Source of the DNA: Saprospiraceae bacterium
GTDB taxonomy: Bacteria; Bacteroidota; Bacteroidia; Chitinophagales; Saprospiraceae
Assembly: GCA_020627535.1 (NCBI GenBank)
Contig: JAHDGU010000004.1
Span: 62,001-126,000 of the forward strand
DNA length: 64,000 nucleotides
Reading direction: 5' to 3'
The notes below the pieces were generated by a model. That model saw nothing but the letters and a program-made list of their open reading frames with translations. It was not told where the DNA came from and ran no database searches. Below are positions 26,730 to 34,415 of the stretch, one piece after another. Positions within the stretch are counted from its first letter, which is position 1; each line of letters opens with the position of its first letter. The position numbers and the translations under genes are program-made.

Positions 26730-28193
26730 TTAGCTTTTGGTAAGGCTTGACATCCAGGTGTACAACAAATCTATGCCATAGCCTGTACCGGACTTATCCT
26801 TATGTCCAGGCATTTTGGCGAAAGCCATCGCAGCAATATCTAAGTGAGCCCATGCATCATGCTCACCGACAAAATACTCGAGAAACTTCCCAGCTGTAAT
26901 GGCTCCAGCGACTGGTGCGGCAGAGAGATTCTTGATATCTGCGATGTCCGATTCCATATGCTTGCCATACTCGGACCATGCCGGTAATCGCCATGTGCGC
27001 TCACCGATGTGATAGCCGATATCCATCAGCGACTTGGCCAGTGCATCGTTATGCGTCATGAGACCACTCGTCTGAAATCCGAGAGAACGCACGACACTTC
27101 CCGTCAAAGTAGCCAAATCGATCAAATAATCCGAGGGATAGTGTTTTTGGGCGTAAGCCAGCCCATCTGCCAAGATCAGTCTGCCCTCAGCATCTGTATT
27201 GATCACCTCGATGGTCTTACCAGAATAGCTCTCGATGACGTCACCAGGTTTGATGGCCCGTGTGCCGACAGAGTTGTCCGTGGTCGGGACGATTACCGTC
27301 AGATTGATTGGTAATTGAGTCGAGGCTACTAGGTCAATGGTGCCCATGACTGCCGCAGCACCTCCCATGTCACTCTTCATGTAGTGCATATTATTGCCGC
27401 CTTTGATGGAAACACCACCCGTATCAAAGGTCACTCCCTTGCCCACAAGCACCACATGGGCTGCATCACTTGCAGTACGATACTCTGCAATCAAGCACTT
27501 GGCGGGCACTTCACTGCCGCGATTGACCGCCAGCAGAGCATGAAATCCTTCTTTCTGGAGCTCTGCCATGTCCATGACCCTGAGACTATAGCCATGACGC
27601 TCGCTGGATGCACGCAGCCAGGCCTCCATCTCGAGGGTAGTTTTCCGATTGGATGGAGCATCTACCAGATCGATAATGGATAGTATGCTAGATCTTTTGG
27701 CGGAAGCCAGCTCAAGACAAGCTTTCATCCGCTCATCACTGTAATGGATAGCGAGCTCCGTAGTCTTATCAGTCTTGTCGGTCTTGTAGAGTCTACCATC
27801 ATGTTGTTGGATGCTCAATCCGATCAGCGACTGCTCGATGTATAGCTCATAGGGCATGCTTTCAAAATCCGCTTGCTCATCTGCGAGTACGGCAATGTGA
27901 TGAATCGAACCAAGATCTAACTTATCAAACCTGTGTGCGAGGGAATACTTGTTGAGATCTGAATGCTCCGCCTTGACTTGAATCGCTACGATCTGCTGCC
28001 CACGACCTTGAGACCTCATGACAAAACAGTCACAGGAAGCCTCCAATTTTCTCTTCAGGTAGCTTTCTGAGACTTCGACTCCCAATGAATTGAGGAGCTG
28101 CTCTAGCTGGGTATCCTGATCGTAATAAAGCAGATGAAGATCAGCTTGCTCAGGAACTCCGTGGCTCAGGGGTATTTGCTGTAGGTATTTCAT
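26730..28193 (-). CDS. Leucyl aminopeptidase family protein (M17)
   Basis: This 487-residue zinc aminopeptidase has the complete M17 active site: VGKGVTFDTGGVSIKGG, MKSDMGGAAAVMG and the hallmark NTDAEGRLILADGL. The N-terminal domain (about 1-170) is divergent, as is common. It removes N-terminal residues from peptides in the cytoplasm and usually forms hexamers. No signal peptide is seen. It is flanked without spacing by an esterase gene (upstream) and an ATP-grasp gene (downstream). Confidence 0.94.
   Translation of the reverse strand: MKYLQQIPLSHGVPEQADLHLLYYDQDTQLEQLLNSLGVEVSESYLKRKLEASCDCFVMRSQGRGQQIVAIQVKAEHSDLNKYSLAHRFDKLDLGSIHHIAVLADEQADFESMPYELYIEQSLIGLSIQQHDGRLYKTDKTDKTTELAIHYSDERMKACLELASAKRSSILSIIDLVDAPSNRKTTLEMEAWLRASSERHGYSLRVMDMAELQKEGFHALLAVNRGSEVPAKCLIAEYRTASDAAHVVLVGKGVTFDTGGVSIKGGNNMHYMKSDMGGAAAVMGTIDLVASTQLPINLTVIVPTTDNSVGTRAIKPGDVIESYSGKTIEVINTDAEGRLILADGLAYAQKHYPSDYLIDLATLTGSVVRSLGFQTSGLMTHNDALAKSLMDIGYHIGERTWRLPAWSEYGKHMESDIADIKNLSAAPVAGAITAGKFLEYFVGEHDAWAHLDIAAMAFAKMPGHKDKSGTGYGIDLLYTWMSSLTKS
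26813..26826 (+). repeat. GNAA-loop hairpin motif, GGC-GAAA-GCC
   Basis: TTTTGGCGAAAGCC inside the M17 aminopeptidase gene, opposite to its direction. Confidence 0.7.
27144..27159 (+). repeat. GNAA-loop hairpin motif, GGC-GTAA-GCC
   Basis: TTTTTGGGCGTAAGCC inside the M17 aminopeptidase gene; the loop is GTAA. Confidence 0.7.
27695..27708 (+). repeat. GNAA-loop hairpin motif, GGC-GGAA-GCC
   Basis: TTTTGGCGGAAGCC, the third copy inside the M17 aminopeptidase gene. Confidence 0.7.
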
Positions 28194-28985
28194 TTAATCT
28201 TCGAAAAATAGCCATTTGACGGCGTCTGGAAATATCTGAGACCAATAGGACTCATTATGCTCGCCTTCTGGATTGATGACAATCTTGTAGGTATTGAGAT
28301 CCTCACGATGCTGGCCTTGACCCAAAGAATCTCTGAATCGCTGTATGTGACTTGTCATCGTTTCACTCTCCTTGGCTCCTCCGTAGATGAAGATGCGCAT
28401 CGGCAAGGTGTAGTCGTACTTAAAAGCATCAAAGTAGATCTCATCCGAGTACCAAAAAGAGGGACTAAAAATCATCAGTCGTGAAAATGCCTCAGGATAT
28501 ACGATACCAATGTAGGCACTGATCAAACCGCCCATACTACTCCCTCCTATAGCGTTGTACTCACGCTCGGGTCTTGTACGGTAGTGCTTGTCGATATGTG
28601 GCTTCAGCGTATCAATGACAAACTCTGCATAGAGCTTGCCTTGCCCTTTACCAAAATCTCGGTGATAATAAGGACTATACTCATCAATGCGCTTCTCTTC
28701 TCCATGGTCTACGGCCACGATGATAAAGTCTCCTGCATCCTCCATAAAAAGGCTAGCCATGTGCTGGTCCACATCCCACTTGCCATAAGGTCCAGGCTCC
28801 CCGAAGAGATTCTGTGCATCTTGAAGATAAAGGACTCGATAGCGCTTGTCTCTAGCAATATGATAGTCAGAAGGCAACAATACATACACTCGACGCTGGC
28901 GATCAAGCTGCGGCAAGTCAAAACTCTCGGAAACCAGCTCTATACTAGGCTTGTACCGTGCGACTTGGGGAGAGAAATTTTGCAT
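28194..28985 (-). CDS. Esterase family protein (esterase D / enterochelin esterase-like)
   Basis: The 263-residue alpha/beta-hydrolase has RVYVLLPSDY near the start, the nucleophile elbow GGSSMGGLIS (Ser near residue 149), and EGEHNESYW with the likely catalytic His near the end. These match the putative esterase family that includes esterase D and Fes. The ATG at 28985 is chosen because an upstream ATG at 29051 adds a stretch overlapping a TAATTTTG promoter box (28997-29004). It is the first gene of the esterase-M17-ATP-grasp operon; no signal peptide is seen. Confidence 0.88.
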   Translation of the reverse strand: MQNFSPQVARYKPSIELVSESFDLPQLDRQRRVYVLLPSDYHIARDKRYRVLYLQDAQNLFGEPGPYGKWDVDQHMASLFMEDAGDFIIVAVDHGEEKRIDEYSPYYHRDFGKGQGKLYAEFVIDTLKPHIDKHYRTRPEREYNAIGGSSMGGLISAYIGIVYPEAFSRLMIFSPSFWYSDEIYFDAFKYDYTLPMRIFIYGGAKESETMTSHIQRFRDSLGQGQHREDLNTYKIVINPEGEHNESYWSQIFPDAVKWLFFED

Positions 28986-28996
28986 AAAAATGGCTG

Positions 28997-29004
28997 CAAA
29001 ATTA
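28997..29004 (-). promoter_or_regulatory. TAnnTTTG -7 box of the esterase operon
   Basis: TAATTTTG on the minus strand lies 11 bases before the ATG at 28985 and supports that start over the one at 29051. It belongs to the 339-bp divergent region 28986-29324. Confidence 0.45.
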
Positions 29005-29023
29005 GCTGATTGTGAGCTGATTA

Positions 29024-29039
29024 GCGCTTTCGCGCAAAA
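29024..29039 (-). repeat. GNAA-loop hairpin motif, GCGC-GAAA-GCGC
   Basis: TTTTGCGCGAAAGCGC on the minus strand in the non-coding region upstream of the esterase operon; the stem is different but fully paired. Confidence 0.65.
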
Positions 29040-29204
29040 GAAACTTGGCACTCAATGACAATCGCATTACAAATTCTTTACATAGAAGCATACGATATCG
29101 GCTCCCATCGAAATAACTTTGCAGCGTCTTGTAACACAAAGGCGTTATGGACATATAGATAATAAAAGATGAATATTAACAGTTACTTCAGTAAGCATTA
29201 ACCG

Positions 29205-29324
29205 TCAAATAACACAACCTAACACACACGACGGGTTATACTTGTAACAAACCAAAACACACGATATAAGTAGATAGCTACCTAAACACAACACTACTAC
29301 ACAAAACCTTTAACCTAAGACATT
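29205..29324 (+). promoter_or_regulatory. Promoter and A/C-rich leader of the outer-membrane barrel gene
   Basis: The region is very poor in G and rich in ACACA tracts. TATACTTG (29237-29244) is one mismatch from TAnnTTTG. A leader of about 75 bases without a Shine-Dalgarno sequence precedes the ATG at 29325, a form common for strongly expressed Bacteroidota surface genes. The rest of 28986-29204 shows the esterase -7 box and one GNAA hairpin copy; I see nothing else in it. Confidence 0.4.
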
Positions 29325-30008
29325 ATGAAAAATTTATTGCTTTTCGCGGCAGTATCACTGCTATCTGTAAGCCTACTCCAGGCGCAGTCTCCATACATAG
29401 GCATCAAGACTGGTATTCAAAAGCACACCGTGGATGTGAGCGGTTCCTTTGTGGATTTCAACACGGTCATCGATGAAGTGACCCATGCAACTTTTGGTCT
29501 TGTGGCAGGCCTAGATCTATCGGACAAGTTCTCTCTCCAGACGGAGATAAACTACACGAGGAGAGGTTTTGAGACTGAAGCTGGCACCAGCATTTCCATT
29601 CTTGGCGCCGATGTCCCGGCTGCTGTAAGTGCGGCTACCAAGCTCGACTATATCGAGGTTCCACTTCTTGCCAAGTATAGATTTGGCAATGGTCCATTGA
29701 AGTTTTACGCAGAAGGTGGTGGATATGCAGGATATGCTGCATCAGCCAATATCGAAGTCAAAGGCAGATTTCTCTTTGATGTAGTCATCATGGATGAAGA
29801 GATCAATCTCAATGACGAGTCCTTCAATCGATTTGACTATGGACTCAGCTACGGAGCCGGTGTCGAGTATGAGCTTGAGACAGGCCGCTTTGTCTTCGGT
29901 GTCAGAGGTCAGCAATCTATGAACAATATGCTTGATGACACGACGCTTGATCTCAACTTGAGAAACAGTTCTCTAGGAGCGACTGTGAGCTACGTACACC
30001 TTTTCTAA
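29325..30008 (+). CDS. Outer-membrane beta-barrel protein (PorT-like fold)
   Basis: The 227-residue protein has a cleavable signal peptide (MKNLLLFAAVSLLSVSLLQAQ) and then alternating beta strands (YIGIKTGIQKHTV, FGLVAGLDLSDKFSLQTEIN, YIEVPLLAKYRF, LKFYAEGGGYAGYA, FRFDYGLSYGAGVEYE-like strands) ending in an aromatic residue (SYVHLF), as required for barrel insertion. This is the common 8-10 strand 'outer membrane beta-barrel' family. The role is probably structural or porin-like. It is monocistronic with its own leader and a strong terminator. Confidence 0.88.
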   Translation: MKNLLLFAAVSLLSVSLLQAQSPYIGIKTGIQKHTVDVSGSFVDFNTVIDEVTHATFGLVAGLDLSDKFSLQTEINYTRRGFETEAGTSISILGADVPAAVSAATKLDYIEVPLLAKYRFGNGPLKFYAEGGGYAGYAASANIEVKGRFLFDVVIMDEEINLNDESFNRFDYGLSYGAGVEYELETGRFVFGVRGQQSMNNMLDDTTLDLNLRNSSLGATVSYVHLF

Positions 30009-30075
30009 GTACTAACTTGGTTTCAACACCCATTTAGATATCCCAGGACCCTTGAGTCCTGGAAAGTTTGAGTTT

Positions 30076-30107
30076 AGGCCCGAAAAAGTTCGGGCCTTTT
30101 TTTATGG
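30076..30107 (+). terminator. Intrinsic terminator of the outer-membrane barrel gene
   Basis: The stem AGGCCCGAA-AAAG-TTCGGGCCT (30076-30097) is a perfect 9-bp hairpin followed by a T run through 30103. An additional perfect 7-bp hairpin CCAGGAC/GTCCTGG lies at 30043-30062. The T run reaches the stop region of the convergent gene. Confidence 0.9.
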
Positions 30108-30860
30108 ATGATTTTCACTCAACCAAATGTCCCCATAGTATTGTGTATAACTCACTATGTTACCTGATCCATCGTCACATCCCACTACCCCATCGTGAAA
30201 GCCTTTCAGGATGAATGCTCTTGCAGCCCGGCGAGCATTTTCATCTGCAGTGCGCTCATCCTTGCCTTTCTTCTTTTCCTCTACAAATACGCGATCATAC
30301 TCTTGCAGATATCTCTCGTCTTGTGGATGGGTTAGTTTTTCATTGTCGTGCTCACTTCCTTTGAGTTCAAGCTTAGCCTCTATAGCCAGCCAAGCACCTT
30401 CGGCCTCTTCATAGATGCACTTGTCGATATAGTCCTGTTTTTTCATCCCCTTGGCTTCCGCGGTCTTGCCCATAAAGTCATACCAAGCATGATTCACTTC
30501 GTGGACGAAGGTCAGTGCCATCTCTTCTATGGCTTCATTACCATCAAGCGTAATCTTGGGTGCGCTATACTCGCTCGGCAGTCCTGGCGCTATTTCAATG
30601 CCAAGACACTTTCCATCCTTCTTATAGAAGCCGGAGTTCATCGCGTCAAAATGGTGCACCGCGGTCCTTCCCGTTGGGCTATTCTGCAGAATGGTCTTGA
30701 TCTTACTCAGATAGTCGGAGGTTGAAAGATTGGCACTTGCCGTACTGGTCAAGGCAAAATCAGGAGGCATGATACCTGCCATAGAATTTCCATAGCTATG
30801 GATAGGATCAGAACTATCTGTACGGATAGCATCTGGTGCAAATAAAGACGAGAGCGACAT
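30102..30860 (-). CDS. Putative zincin-like metallopeptidase, family unknown
   Basis: The 252-residue product has no signal peptide and contains ALTFVHEVNHAWYDF (HExxH, H120-E121-H124) followed after about 27 residues by an acidic helix YEEAEGAWLAIEAK that could supply a third zinc ligand, as in gluzincins. The rest is low in recognisable motifs: a Ser/Thr-rich N-terminus and a charged segment (VEEKKKGKDERTADENARRA). It is convergent with the barrel gene and not in an operon. A free cytoplasmic peptidase, or a domain related to toxin/effector metallopeptidases, are both possible. The catalytic call rests on the motif only. Confidence 0.6.
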   Translation of the reverse strand: MSLSSLFAPDAIRTDSSDPIHSYGNSMAGIMPPDFALTSTASANLSTSDYLSKIKTILQNSPTGRTAVHHFDAMNSGFYKKDGKCLGIEIAPGLPSEYSAPKITLDGNEAIEEMALTFVHEVNHAWYDFMGKTAEAKGMKKQDYIDKCIYEEAEGAWLAIEAKLELKGSEHDNEKLTHPQDERYLQEYDRVFVEEKKKGKDERTADENARRAARAFILKGFHDGVVGCDDGSGNIVSYTQYYGDIWLSENHP

Positions 30861-30940
30861 GAATAGTTTTTTGGGGTGGCGTGGATCTCGTAAAAGTAGT
30901 GGTGTTTGGAGCTATCTAATTCTGCTAGCCTTGACCGCCG

Positions 30941-31198
30941 TCAATTGGCCTCCTCTACTCGATCACGGCGTCGATTGCGCCAGTACATGAAGATGATGCC
31001 GGCTATCAAAAGATATGGCGTCGCCAGCATGTAGAGGATACCGTTGTTTAATCCTAGCCCATCAGTACCGCCACCCTGCAAGTTTGACTCAGCTGCCGCT
31101 TTACACATGGCACATTGAGCCTCTAGGTCTTGCGCTAGAAGGCTGGTAATGAATACAAGCGCTGCCATCAAAATGATATGTCTATATCTCTTATCCAT
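30941..31198 (-). CDS. Small membrane protein with CxxC motif, end of respiratory operon
   Basis: The 85-residue protein has an N-terminal signal or anchor (HIILMAALVFITSLLAQDLEA), a CAMCKAAAESNLQGG segment, and one C-terminal helix (ILYMLATPYLLIAGIIFMYW) with a basic tail. The CxxC on the periplasmic side and the place at the end of a cytochrome oxidase operon suggest a role in copper or heme insertion, but this is inference. It follows the DUF420 gene by 3 bases. Confidence 0.7.
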   Translation of the reverse strand: MDKRYRHIILMAALVFITSLLAQDLEAQCAMCKAAAESNLQGGGTDGLGLNNGILYMLATPYLLIAGIIFMYWRNRRRDRVEEAN

Positions 31199-31201
31199 TG
31201 A

Positions 31202-31741
31202 CTATCCCATACAAGGTCTTAGCATCAAATAACAAGCCGGTCCAGTAAACGCGACATAAAGCCAGATCGGAAAGACCCATCTGGCCATCTTCTTGTGTCG
31301 AGCGTAATCCCCGCTGAACGCCCTATTGAATGTAAACAAGATCAAGGGTAAAATGATTGCAGCCAAGATGATATGACTGATCAAAAGTATGAAGTACACA
31401 GTCCTGATGCCTCCTTCACCACAATAAGTCACAGCTTCATTGGTAATGTGATAGAGAATGTAGCTAACAAGAAATACTACACTCAGCCCCATCGCCACAT
31501 AAATACTTTGCTGATGCGCTTTGGGCTTTCCGGTTTTTATAAAATACAAGGCCAGTAGAAGTACTACACCACAGATCGCATTTACTGTAGAGTGAAAGGC
31601 TGGCAAAAAGCTTGTATCAAATCCTAGATCAATAGAAATTCGGCGCATTCCACCGACGACTATGAGCACCACGACAGTGATCACAAGAGCAATGCGATTG
31701 AGTTTTTTCTCTAGTTGTGCATCATGTGTCTTTCTCATCAC
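31202..31741 (-). CDS. DUF420 family membrane protein (CtaM-like)
   Basis: The 179-residue inner-membrane protein has about five helices with conserved histidines (LPAFHSTVNAICGV, KPKAHQQSIYVAMGLS, ISHIILAAIILPLILFT, RHKKMARWVFPIWLYVAFTG). DUF420 proteins such as CtaM are required for assembly of heme-copper oxidases. It overlaps the preceding gene by 4 bases and belongs to the cytochrome oxidase operon. Confidence 0.85.
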   Translation of the reverse strand: MMRKTHDAQLEKKLNRIALVITVVVLIVVGGMRRISIDLGFDTSFLPAFHSTVNAICGVVLLLALYFIKTGKPKAHQQSIYVAMGLSVVFLVSYILYHITNEAVTYCGEGGIRTVYFILLISHIILAAIILPLILFTFNRAFSGDYARHKKMARWVFPIWLYVAFTGPACYLMLRPCMG

Positions 31742-32295
31742 TTGCGTTTAATACTCAGACGATCTTTGCTTTCTTTGGGGACGACAAAGGCCAAGTGCTG
31801 TACCATACTCTTCCAGATGTTCTCACTGCTCTTGTACGCATACCTAACCATACCATCCTTATCTATCAAGAGGATGTCATTCTCACTATCTAGAGTGGTA
31901 TAGTCGTATGGAGCTCGCATGTCGTAGCCGTAATCACCAGAGATGCTCATGTCAAAAGCACCTGCTTGCCCCTGATGATATATGGTTACGAGATTGGGAT
32001 TGTTATTGAATTGCTTCCTGACCCGTTGTAAATTCTCTCGATTGGCCAATCGAGTATCATCCACCAATAGAAGTGCTTTTCCATCAAGGCTATCAGCGTA
32101 CAAGCCTACTGGCAGCACATCTATATCAAAGCTATCCAAATGACCCTTGGCAGCTGTTTCTTGAAAGACCTTCTTACTGTAGTTGAATCCCTTTTGCAGA
32201 TAGTACCAGGACATCGCAGGGAAAGCAACGAGCAGTAGGAAAAGACCTACGAGGGCAAAATTTCTTCGAGATTTGGGTGGCTGTGTTTCTGTCAT
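31738..32295 (-). CDS. Membrane-anchored Sco-position protein lacking the CxxxC motif
   Basis: The 185-residue product has one N-terminal helix (FALVGLFLLLVAFPAMSWYYL) and a soluble periplasmic domain. Segments such as KALLLVDDTRLANRENLQRV and ENDILLIDKDGMVRYAYKSS resemble the beginning and end of the thioredoxin-like fold of Sco proteins, which occupy this position in related operons and deliver copper to CuA. However, there is not a single cysteine in the chain, so copper or thiol chemistry of the Sco type is impossible. I treat it as a degenerate or repurposed Sco-like protein. It lies between subunit IV and DUF420. Confidence 0.6.
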   Translation of the reverse strand: MTETQPPKSRRNFALVGLFLLLVAFPAMSWYYLQKGFNYSKKVFQETAAKGHLDSFDIDVLPVGLYADSLDGKALLLVDDTRLANRENLQRVRKQFNNNPNLVTIYHQGQAGAFDMSISGDYGYDMRAPYDYTTLDSENDILLIDKDGMVRYAYKSSENIWKSMVQHLAFVVPKESKDRLSIKRK

Positions 32296-32317
32296 ACAAG
32301 CACTGCCCGTGGCAGTA

Positions 32318-32740
32318 TCATTCTATGATCTTTACATCGTTGAAGCCAATTTGTTGACCAGAACCAGAGATTTCTATACGGTCTTTTGCAGTATCTCCAT
32401 CAATTCTGGCTCTTCTGTCTTTCCATGCATCACCTTCCCAAAAGAATGCAATGATGGCCCACACTAGAAGTAATGTAGGAAGGAGCACAGTCTTAGCCAT
32501 CATCTTCACCTCATATTTCATGTGCATAAACTCATAGACAATGAAATAAGCCTTGTACAAGGATAGCGCGATGATAATGATGGCTGTCGCCCAAAGGAGC
32601 CATGTAGGAACGCTGTTAATACCCGGTATATGACCTTTTCCCATCAAGGAGAAAAATACCTCAATCAGCGTCACAATGAAGAGAAGCCAAAATCCCTTCA
32701 TTACTGCTTTCTTAGCGTCTTGGTATGATAGTGTACTCAT
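32318..32740 (-). CDS. Cytochrome c oxidase subunit IV family protein
   Basis: This 140-residue membrane protein has three helices (FWLLFIVTLIEVFFSLM, LLWATAIIIIALSLYKAYFI, LLPTLLLVWAIIAFFWEG) in the order seen in prokaryotic subunit IV (CyoD/CoxF-like). The YKAYFIVYEFMHMKYE segment is typical. It is a small accessory subunit of the heme-copper oxidase. The C-terminal tail (WKDRRARIDGDTAKDRI) is soluble. It sits between the two subunit III genes and the Sco-position gene. Confidence 0.85.
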   Translation of the reverse strand: MSTLSYQDAKKAVMKGFWLLFIVTLIEVFFSLMGKGHIPGINSVPTWLLWATAIIIIALSLYKAYFIVYEFMHMKYEVKMMAKTVLLPTLLLVWAIIAFFWEGDAWKDRRARIDGDTAKDRIEISGSGQQIGFNDVKIIE

Positions 32741-32779
32741 GATGTTTTTTCTTTAAAGTGATCTGATCCGGCTCCTCTG

Positions 32780-33817
32780 CTATAGTAGATAGAATACGAG
32801 GAATACAAATACCCAAACCAAATCGACAAAGTGCCAATAGAGTCCAATTTTCTCTACCATTTCATAACCGTTACGTCTCTTTACATAGATGCCGCTCATG
32901 ACATTGATCATGATGATCAGCAAGAACACAACTCCTGAAAAAACGTGAAATCCGTGAAATCCAGTAATAAAGAAAAATAATGCTCCGAATGCCTTAGGAC
33001 CAAATTGCTCCTTGGTGATGGTATTGCCATCAGCCGTCTTGTAGGCACCAAATTGATAGTTTGGATTCCCACTATGCTTCGTAATCAGATATGGCTGATT
33101 TTCATCAAATGATTCTCCTGCAAGTACGTGTCCGTGGTGATCTTCCTTGACCCAAAATCGATTTTTGGCGATGTCGTCAGTCACCCCTGGAGCTAGGTAG
33201 TATGTGGTCATGCCGTGATGATGATGACCATCCCCGTGATCGCCTGCATGACTGTGATCATCGTCACCAGTGACTTCATGTGCAGTGAAACCTGCTGCTA
33301 GGAGCTCGTCCCCTGACAAGTAAGTACCGGCTTCAGAGTGGTTAGAAAATGGATTCTTGGTGATGGTCATTCCCTCCGTCTTGATCAGATTCGTCCACTC
33401 CCATGCTTGACATCCGAGAAATCCTAAACCTCCAAAAATGGTCATCAGCATCCAAAATGCTACGCCACTCTTGTTTTCTCTATGTCCCTCCTGTACGGCA
33501 CGAACCATGGTCACGGAACTCACAATCAACAAGAATGACATGATCGTCACGAATATCAATGGAAGCTCTTGCCAACTGTCTGGAAAAAACGAAAACGGAT
33601 GTGTCTGAAATACATGATCAGGCACAGGCCAAGTCGGCATAGAGAATCTCAAAGAGCCATAAGCTATGAGGAAGCCCGCAAAGGTGAATGCATCAGATAG
33701 TAAGAAGTACCACATCATCAACTTGCCGTAGCTCGCCTTGAATGGTTCGCCCCCACCTGACCAGTCAGGTTTTAAGAGATCTTCGTCGTGTTCGTGTGTG
33801 ACTGTTTCGGTCGCCAT
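32780..33817 (-). CDS. Cytochrome c oxidase subunit III with His-rich insertion
   Basis: Subunit III of the A1-type oxidase, 345 residues, seven helices expected. Motifs include KASYGKLMMWYFLLSDAFTF, FLGCQAWEWTNLI and the typical GFHGFHVFSGVVFLL and GLYWHFVDLVWVFVFLVFYLL at the C-terminus. Between helices a loop of roughly 100 residues carries a His/Asp-rich stretch (DDDHSHAGDHGDGHHHHG), longer than in standard subunit III. The loop faces the periplasm or cytoplasm, which I cannot decide. It could bind Cu or Zn. It is transcribed after the smaller subunit III gene, with 7 bases between. Confidence 0.9.
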   Translation of the reverse strand: MATETVTHEHDEDLLKPDWSGGGEPFKASYGKLMMWYFLLSDAFTFAGFLIAYGSLRFSMPTWPVPDHVFQTHPFSFFPDSWQELPLIFVTIMSFLLIVSSVTMVRAVQEGHRENKSGVAFWMLMTIFGGLGFLGCQAWEWTNLIKTEGMTITKNPFSNHSEAGTYLSGDELLAAGFTAHEVTGDDDHSHAGDHGDGHHHHGMTTYYLAPGVTDDIAKNRFWVKEDHHGHVLAGESFDENQPYLITKHSGNPNYQFGAYKTADGNTITKEQFGPKAFGALFFFITGFHGFHVFSGVVFLLIIMINVMSGIYVKRRNGYEMVEKIGLYWHFVDLVWVFVFLVFYLL

Positions 33818-33824
33818 ACGGAAA

Positions 33825-34406
33825 TTACATTTGCCAAATCATAAAAAACAGTAGATAGAGCCAAAGGATATCTACAAAATGCCAATATATCGCGCTGATC
33901 TCTAATCGGATCAGCCTTCTTTCTGTGACTTTGAATGTGGTCGTGAACGCTCTCAAAACGCACACAAGTAAGACTGCAATTCCACCCAGCACATGCGCTG
34001 CATGGAGCCCACTGATCGCATAGACGAAAGAGCCAGAGGGATTACCATCGATAGCGATACCGCCAGCATCGAGTGTCAACCAGCCCTGATATTGCAGTAT
34101 CATGAAACTGAATCCCAAAATAGCTGCTAGTATCATGAAAAGCTTGTACAAAGCTTCATTCCCTTTCTTGTATGCCCTGATACTGAAGTGTACTGACAGG
34201 CTGCTCAAGACGATCACGACAGCAGAGTAGTAGAACTGATTGGGCATATAAAACTCTAGCCAGTTTCCAGCAGCACGTCTGACCACAAATGCACTTGTAA
34301 GTCCGGCAAACATCATGATGATACTTGCTAGTGATACATACAGCGCAAACTTGTGCGGATGCAGTTTGCTCCGGTTATAGCTATTGGTAAGTTTTATGTT
34401 GCTCAT
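33825..34406 (-). CDS. Heme-copper oxidase subunit III family protein, short form
   Basis: This 193-residue second subunit III-like protein has five helices and the signatures HPHKFALYVSLASIIMMFAG, FVYAISGLHAAHVLGGIAVL and ISAIYWHFVDILWLYLLFFM. Short subunit III proteins next to the full-length form are normal in Bacteroidota oxidase operons. The ATG at 34406 is preferred. A GTG at 34415 directly after the ctaB stop is an alternative that adds three residues. Confidence 0.9.
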   Translation of the reverse strand: MSNIKLTNSYNRSKLHPHKFALYVSLASIIMMFAGLTSAFVVRRAAGNWLEFYMPNQFYYSAVVIVLSSLSVHFSIRAYKKGNEALYKLFMILAAILGFSFMILQYQGWLTLDAGGIAIDGNPSGSFVYAISGLHAAHVLGGIAVLLVCVLRAFTTTFKVTERRLIRLEISAIYWHFVDILWLYLLFFMIWQM

Positions 34407-34415
34407 AGTTTCCAC

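Noticed and set aside
31738-32295. Calling this gene a normal Sco copper chaperone
   Set aside because: There is no cysteine, so the CxxxC copper site is missing.
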